Below the pieces are notes generated by a model, which searched no databases, was not told the origin of the DNA, and worked only from the letters and a program-made list of their open reading frames with translations. The position numbers and the translations under genes are program-made. Shown piece after piece: positions 13,865 to 17,636 of a DNA stretch of 17,636 nucleotides. The stretch lies in contig NZ_CP149931.1 in assembly GCF_037949285.1 (NCBI RefSeq), positions 1-17,636 on the forward strand, given 5' to 3'. Source of the DNA: Thioclava sp. GXIMD4216 (lineage in GTDB: Bacteria > Pseudomonadota > Alphaproteobacteria > Rhodobacterales > Rhodobacteraceae). Position 1 is the first letter of the stretch. The number at the start of each line of letters is the position of its first letter.

Positions 13865-15112
13865 ATGTCGGTGGTCAGGTCAGTGTGCTCTCTGGCACCA
13901 GCTGCTCCAGCGCTTGGTACCAGGCAGCGCCAACATTTCTTTCTAGAACGGATAGGTTCGAGCTTGCACATTCTGAAGTCATTAGGTCCCGCCGTTGCTC
14001 GCGTCTCGGGCATTGAAGCGTTTCGCGCAGGGCTGGGGGCATTGATTGGCCTCGGGCTGACCGGAATTTTTCTTCTTTCTCCCCAGATTGACATGGAACT
14101 GGGTCTCTACCTCGTTGCGCCTTTCGGGGCATCGTCAGTATTGCTGTTCGCCGTTCCCAACAGCCCGCTTGCACAGCCATGGTCGGCGATTGTCGGGAAC
14201 ACGGTTGCGGCGATTGTCGGCGTCGCCGTCTGTCTGACTGTTTCCGATCCAACCTTGCGGATTGCTTTGGCAGTGGGGCTCGCTATTACCGCAACCATTC
14301 TGTGTCGGGCAGTCCATCCTCCTGCGGGTGCGGTCGCTATGACTGCAGCCATGTCGCCCGACGCCGTCACGCATCTTGGCTTCTGGTTTGCTCTCACCCC
14401 AATTGCAATGGGCACATCGGCACTCGTAGTTCTAGCCGTCATCTATGCGCGCCTGACTGGACGTCACTACCCGTTCAGGCAGTTTGATGATCTCAGCAAG
14501 CACGGAACTGATGATCGTAACCCCACGGAACGCCTGGGACTGTCAGAGGACGAACTGACCAATATACTTGAGCGTTACAGCCAATCGTTCAACTTGGGCG
14601 TCGAAGACCTCGCACGGCTAATCGGTGCAGCAGAACTACAAGCCGCCGCGCATTCCTCAGGACCTTTGTCAGCTCAGGACATCATGTCCCGAAACCTCGT
14701 CACCGTCGGTCCGGGCACATCCCTCGGTGATATTGCCGACCTCTTCAGACAGCACCGGTTCACCTCTCTTCCAGTGATTGAAGCCGACAAGACATTCTTG
14801 GGGGTGATTTTTCAAATGCACCTCATCACTCAAGCCCGTAGTGACGCGATGCGCCTTGATAGAGGATACGGGGCAGCCCTGCGACGGCTGCTGGATCGCG
14901 AACGCGAAAAACCAATAGTGGCAGGGGACATTATGAGCGTGGCAGGGCCCCGAGCAACAACCAACACGCCGATTGGGGCTCTTCTGCCAATGATGGCAGA
15001 CGGAGACACTGACGCCGTCCCCGTCATTGAGTACGGAAAAATCGTGGGCATCGTCACACGCACGGATTTGATCGCTGCTCTGGCGCGCAGCGCTGCACGC
15101 ACTAACCAGTGA
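13865..15112 (+). CDS. HPP-family membrane protein with two CBS domains
   Basis: The N-terminal half (about 55-200) has several hydrophobic segments and the family signatures SPLAQPWSAIVGN (100-112) and HPPAGAVAMTAA (151-162). It is an inner-membrane HPP domain. The cytoplasmic C-terminal half has two CBS motifs (about 275-325, starting DIMSRNLVTV, and about 355-407, starting DIMSVAGPRA and ending GIVTRTDLIAAL), usually nucleotide-sensing. Members of the HPP family have been linked to nitrite transport in plastids and cyanobacteria; the hmp-nsrR context fits a nitrogen-oxide role here, but the substrate is inferred. It starts 23 bp after nsrR and is probably co-transcribed. A TTG at 13964 after GATAGG is an alternative start that would remove a poorly conserved leader. 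Confidence 0.85.
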   Translation: MSVVRSVCSLAPAAPALGTRQRQHFFLERIGSSLHILKSLGPAVARVSGIEAFRAGLGALIGLGLTGIFLLSPQIDMELGLYLVAPFGASSVLLFAVPNSPLAQPWSAIVGNTVAAIVGVAVCLTVSDPTLRIALAVGLAITATILCRAVHPPAGAVAMTAAMSPDAVTHLGFWFALTPIAMGTSALVVLAVIYARLTGRHYPFRQFDDLSKHGTDDRNPTERLGLSEDELTNILERYSQSFNLGVEDLARLIGAAELQAAAHSSGPLSAQDIMSRNLVTVGPGTSLGDIADLFRQHRFTSLPVIEADKTFLGVIFQMHLITQARSDAMRLDRGYGAALRRLLDREREKPIVAGDIMSVAGPRATTNTPIGALLPMMADGDTDAVPVIEYGKIVGIVTRTDLIAALARSAARTNQ

Positions 15113-15239
15113 TCAGTCAAGGCGGGAACGCTATCAAGAGACCAAGATACAGAAACAGGACCAGGTTCCCTCGGCTTTGCCTCGGCCTTTTGCGACGCCC
15201 GCCCTGCCCACAACCTGCTCGCTTCCCGTGGCGATATGG

Positions 15240-15306
15240 GCGCTGTCCAGCATCGCAGGATGCAAGGCGCGGCCCTAGGGGCCACGCTGGACAGCGCGGG
15301 CTTTTT
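15240..15306 (+). terminator. long stem-loop, candidate terminator after the HPP gene
   Basis: GCGCTGTCCAGC (15240-15251) pairs perfectly with GCTGGACAGCGC (15286-15297). The 34-nt loop holds a second stem, GGCCC-TAG-GGGCC (15271-15283). A CTTTTTC tract (15301-15307) follows after a short GGG. It is a plausible intrinsic terminator, though 130 bp past the gene; a small structured RNA is an alternative. Confidence 0.5.
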
Positions 15307-15669
15307 CTCGATTGAGATCCCCGGTTGCGGGGCTCACGGCTGATCTGGAATGTGGCCCGGGGCCACACTTCGCGCCGTTGGCGCTGCGCGGCGGTCAGGC
15401 TGTCGAACGTCTAGCGAAAGCGACTCCAAGCTGCGGTTTTCTGAGTGTTGGCAGCGTGGCGTGGCAAGCAATCCCGACCCAACCGCCGAGCATTTCCGAC
15501 CCGGACCGGACCTTGGACGCAGGGCAGGCGAAGGCTCAAAATGCGGACGAAGCCGCCGTTCAAAGCTAGATCTCTAATGGCCGCGGCCAATCCGAAGCAG
15601 ACAAGGTAAAAACGAACGCAAAGGCTAGGATAGTCCTTCGCGGGGCATCAATTGCCTCCACTGAAAGCA
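15307..15669. other. non-coding or decayed region with a 17-nt palindrome
   Basis: About 360 bp between converging transcripts. TGTGGCCC-G-GGGCCACA (15351-15367) is a perfect palindrome. Several frames stay open for 70-85 codons, which is expected in GC-rich DNA; none has a ribosome binding site or recognisable protein, and their residues look random. I see no RNA gene. It may be remnant sequence brought in from another replicon. Confidence 0.4.
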
Positions 15670-16242
15670 TTATTCTTTTTTCCTCACCTCTTGCTCTACT
15701 ACGGCGACGGCGAGATTGGAGCTTCGTTCGATCAAGCTGCCAATTTTCTCGTTTAGCTTTTCGATGAACGATGTGGTTAACGCGAGAGGCGCCTTGCCGC
15801 GCTGAATCATTGGAACAAGGTTAAACACCTCTCCCTTATCGTTCAACTCTGGATGGAACCAAAACGGTTTGTGAGCCATCGAATTTCGAATGGTGCGCAG
15901 CTCGTTCAGGTCGGCCCTGAGTGTCTTCACCTCGTCTTCTGTCAGGAAGTTCGGGGCTATCAATAACACCACGTTGTTACGTCGCTCGAAGGTGAGTGGG
16001 GTTAGCAGCCCCTCATCAAACGCGGCCTGCACGTCGTCGCGCTTAACCCGGTCGCCGAGCATAAAGTAGACGATGGCCGCGCTTGTGTGCCGCTCAATGG
16101 TGAAGGCACCGCCAAGAACCCCACCGCGCACCTGCCGCACCCACTCATAAATCGACTTTTGACGGGCCTCCATATCGAAGCCCTCGGCCGCCGGTTTAGG
16201 GCCACCCTCGCCCCAGTCCATTGCTCCATCTTCAATCATCAC
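15670..16242 (-). CDS. HEPN-like protein with R-x4-H motif
   Basis: A 190-aa mostly helical protein that I cannot name. Residues 44-61 (GGAFTIERHTSAAIVYFM) and 82-96 (PLTFERRNNVVLLIA), then LNELRTIRNSMAHKPFWF (112-129), resemble the helical layout of HEPN-type proteins, with R119 and H124 giving the R-x4-H signature of metal-independent RNases. HEPN proteins are frequent in toxin-antitoxin and phage-defence loci, but non-catalytic members exist. The start is GTG 16242 or ATG 16239; both lie within the last codons of the upstream membrane-protein gene (overlap 8-11 bp), so translation is coupled. The last residues are charged (EVRKKE). Function is inferred from motif and context only. Confidence 0.6.
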   Translation of the reverse strand: MMIEDGAMDWGEGGPKPAAEGFDMEARQKSIYEWVRQVRGGVLGGAFTIERHTSAAIVYFMLGDRVKRDDVQAAFDEGLLTPLTFERRNNVVLLIAPNFLTEDEVKTLRADLNELRTIRNSMAHKPFWFHPELNDKGEVFNLVPMIQRGKAPLALTTSFIEKLNEKIGSLIERSSNLAVAVVEQEVRKKE

Positions 16243-16486
16243 TGCATCTCTTTAATAAGTTCAATGAACGTAAAACCCCGTCGGCTAATCCGACGATTAT
16301 TAGCATGTTACCGCCACGCAACCAAACTTCAAAAAGCCGTGGAAGGTATCCGGCATCACGCGCTACGGTCATGAGAAGGCCCGCTCCAACAGCTATGGCA
16401 CCGGCAATCGTTCCCGCGAAGAAGGCTATGTACATACCGACCTTGGATCGGCTGTGACCTACAACTGAATATTCGTGCTCGGACAA
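16232..16486 (-). CDS. small two-segment membrane protein
   Basis: An 84-aa protein starting at TTG after GAAAGG, downstream of a good promoter. Residues 17-40 (GMYIAFFAGTIAGAIAVGAGLLMT) form a clear membrane helix, and about 57-73 (GGNMLIIVGLADGVLRS) a weaker second one, with a charged tail KRCSDD. It has no recognised family. It is translationally coupled to the HEPN-like protein, suggesting that the two work together, for example as membrane anchor, sensor or effector. It could equally be an immunity or antitoxin-like partner. Confidence 0.6.
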   Translation of the reverse strand: MSEHEYSVVGHSRSKVGMYIAFFAGTIAGAIAVGAGLLMTVARDAGYLPRLFEVWLRGGNMLIIVGLADGVLRSLNLLKRCSDD

Positions 16487-16540
16487 GACGCGCCTTTCTG
16501 AATTGGCTCATCTTGATGATTCGAGCCTACGAGGCCACCA

Positions 16541-16569
16541 TATATAGAATATATCAGCTCAATTTTCAA
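16541..16569 (-). promoter_or_regulatory. promoter of the membrane/HEPN gene pair
   Basis: On the minus strand TTGAAA (16569-16564), 17-bp spacer, TATATA (16546-16541), close to consensus. An inverted repeat ATATAT-AGA-ATATAT (16540-16554) covers the -10 and may be an operator. The start codon is 55 bp downstream. Confidence 0.65.
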
Positions 16570-16604
16570 CGAAATGGCACGAAGGAATTCATCTTTTGTT
16601 CTTT

Positions 16605-16625
16605 TGCAAAGGGGCTGTCTGCCCC
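16605..16625 (-). terminator. candidate terminator of the HTH gene
   Basis: Read on the minus strand, GGGGC-AGACA-GCCCC (16625-16611) is followed by TTTGCAAAAG. It lies about 45 bp after the HTH stop. The T-tract is short, so efficiency is doubtful. Confidence 0.4.
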
Positions 16626-16670
16626 CGCGCCTGACGGCGCTCCCCCGAGGATACTTTTGGGAAGATGAAG

Positions 16671-16928
16671 TCAGATCCGATGATCTGGCTCAGTCGCATC
16701 CGCGACCTGCTCCAGAAGCATGGACGGCATAACACCGATCGCACGGGCAAGAACCACCAGCTCAACGACATCGATCCGGCGCTCGCCACTCTCGATCCTG
16801 GCAACCAGAGACTGATGGCACTTAAGGCGCTCGGCCATTCCTGCCTGCGTCAGGCCTGCCGCTTTCCGGGCGTTGATCAGCGCCTCACATAAAGCCACAT
16901 GACCTGTGCTTCTGATCGTCTTCGTCAT
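16671..16928 (-). CDS. XRE-type helix-turn-helix transcriptional regulator
   Basis: 85 aa from ATG 16928, preceded by GAGGTGG; the frame extends upstream to 16955 without a ribosome binding site. Residues about 14-66 form a Cro/CI-type HTH: VALCEALINARKAAGLTQAGMAERL leads into the recognition region CHQSLVARIESGERRIDVVELVVLARAIG. The rest is a short C-terminal tail. It is divergent from the 184-aa gene across palindromic DNA, which it probably controls. Such small XRE proteins are often antitoxins or plasmid regulators; no toxin partner is recognisable. Confidence 0.85.
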   Translation of the reverse strand: MTKTIRSTGHVALCEALINARKAAGLTQAGMAERLKCHQSLVARIESGERRIDVVELVVLARAIGVMPSMLLEQVADATEPDHRI

Positions 16929-16960
16929 GTCGCTGCGCCACCTCTTTGGGCGCAAGCGGT

Positions 16961-16996
16961 AATCTGCTTTTCAGATTATCTAAAAAATGGATAATT
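16961..16996. promoter_or_regulatory. candidate operator between the divergent HTH and 184-aa genes
   Basis: Two overlapping inverted repeats: AATCTG-CTTTT-CAGATT (16961-16977) and ATTATC-TAAAAAATG-GATAAT (16975-16995). They sit 33 bp upstream of the HTH start and 36 bp upstream of ATG 17032, the expected place for XRE autoregulation and control of the divergent gene. Confidence 0.5.
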
Positions 16997-17031
16997 CAGC
17001 GCATTCCAGACCAGCTTCAAGGAGACGCCTC

Positions 17032-17586
17032 ATGAGCCAGCCCCTTCAGCATTCAATGATCCTGACCAGGCTCACCAAGACAGGACAGGCCCTGATGCAA
17101 CTGAACAGCCGTGGCTATGTCGACATCGACGCCGCCCGGCATCTGGTCGCCGCCGGCCTTGCAGAACCGGAGCGAATTCGTGTCGAAATCCGGCACCTCC
17201 CTTCCAGAGAATTCGAGGGCATCGGCCTGACGTCTGAGGGCAGCGCCGCCGTGAAAAATCTGGACCAACAGATGGCCCCTAGATCAGGATTATCGGACAG
17301 CCGTTCTTTCACGACCGGCCACGAGCTTTCCGATAGCGAGCGGGTCGTGACCTGCGGCTATCTGGGCTGGCTAGGCGAAGATGCTCTATCGCAACTTGAT
17401 CGCCGGTTCGCATGGGGCTGGTACCCTGAGATGCCCACGGAGCCAACGCAGGTCTTCGAGGTTCCCCTTCCCATACTCAAGACATCGCGCCGGAAGATAG
17501 CCCGCAGACTTACCGCCAAGATCGGGCCGGTTGATCCCGACTTCGACCAGAAGGGGTTCATGGACGAGCTGTGGGGTGACGACTGA
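17032..17586 (+). CDS. hypothetical protein, 184 aa
   Basis: I do not recognise this protein. ATG 17032 is chosen because AAGGAG (17019-17024) stands 7 bp ahead; the frame opens at 16987 without one. The first half (about 1-75, with LTRLTKTGQALMQLNSRGYVDIDAARHLVAAGL and IGLTSEGSAAV) could be a winged-helix-like fold in which an edge strand reads LTSEG. The second half contains GYLGWLGEDAL and RFAWGWYPEMP, then a basic stretch (LKTSRRKIARRL) and an acidic end (FMDELWGDD). No membrane segment or signal peptide is seen. It is probably regulated by the divergent HTH protein. Confidence 0.65.
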   Translation: MSQPLQHSMILTRLTKTGQALMQLNSRGYVDIDAARHLVAAGLAEPERIRVEIRHLPSREFEGIGLTSEGSAAVKNLDQQMAPRSGLSDSRSFTTGHELSDSERVVTCGYLGWLGEDALSQLDRRFAWGWYPEMPTEPTQVFEVPLPILKTSRRKIARRLTAKIGPVDPDFDQKGFMDELWGDD

Positions 17587-17632
17587 TCCGGGTCGGGCCG
17601 GAGACCTCCGAGTATTGGAGGCCCGATCCGGG
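17587..17632 (+). terminator. strong stem-loop after the 184-aa gene
   Basis: Immediately after the stop codon, 17587-17599 pairs with 17620-17632 (TCGGGCC with GGCCCGA, extended by CCGG/CCGG and G-T pairs). A competing inner stem is CCTCC (17605-17609) with GGAGG (17617-17621). A T-tract would lie at or beyond the window edge, so termination is likely but not shown. Confidence 0.5.
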
Positions 17633-17636
17633 AATT

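Noticed and set aside
15312..15577. 75- and 85-aa plus-strand frames after the HPP gene
   Set aside because: Overlapping frames without ribosome binding sites; one runs through the palindrome at 15351. I cannot support either as a gene.
1..17636. tRNA, rRNA or integrase/att site
   Set aside because: No cloverleaf-like sequence, rRNA segment or tyrosine integrase was seen on either strand.

Overview
The window looks like most or all of a small mobilizable plasmid, or a plasmid segment, from an alphaproteobacterium, probably Rhodobacteraceae. The reasons are the RepA (RPA/PF10134-type) initiator with iterons, a short ParA with a tiny partner, an Hmp/NsrR/HPP nitric-oxide module, and an intergenic motif around 16640-16665 (CCCCCGAGGATA...) of a kind I associate with that family. 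This is inference from protein style and codon use; no database was searched.

Layout. 1-300: non-coding DNA with nested inverted repeats, the likely oriT, ahead of a MobV relaxase (301-1845). 1860-2090: replication origin with a perfect DnaA box, an AT-rich stretch and five iterons, the last covering the start of repA (2070-3104). 3118-3207: five CCGGT motifs at exactly 18-bp period with a promoter inside, the likely centromere/operator of the parA-parB-like operon (3219-4146). 4250-4421: decayed WGR-domain gene.

4446-9623: a compact defence operon. Two large perfect palindromes (43 and 45 bp) sharing a 17-bp core sit on a promoter ahead of an AbiEi antitoxin/repressor, an AbiEii nucleotidyltransferase toxin and a 1062-aa single-chain type IIG restriction-modification enzyme. 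Spacing is -8 and +3 nt, and a fourth start codon overlaps the RM stop but its frame closes after 17 codons. 9666-11911: serine resolvase with a res-like region, next to a complete IS1182-type insertion sequence with 18-bp terminal repeats.

12087-15112: flavohemoprotein Hmp (minus strand), divergent from an NsrR-type Rrf2 regulator and an HPP-CBS membrane protein; two TTCC-N7-GGAA operators lie between them and overlap the hmp promoter. 15113-15669: mostly non-coding, with strong hairpins. 15670-16486: minus-strand two-gene unit of a small membrane protein and a HEPN-like protein with an R-x4-H motif. 16671-17586: an XRE-type HTH regulator divergent from an unrecognised 184-aa protein.

The backbone (mob, rep, par) keeps and spreads the replicon. 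The AbiE pair may serve both as addiction module and as regulator of the type IIG enzyme, which would be a composite arrangement worth testing. The HEPN/membrane pair is a second candidate defence or toxin unit.
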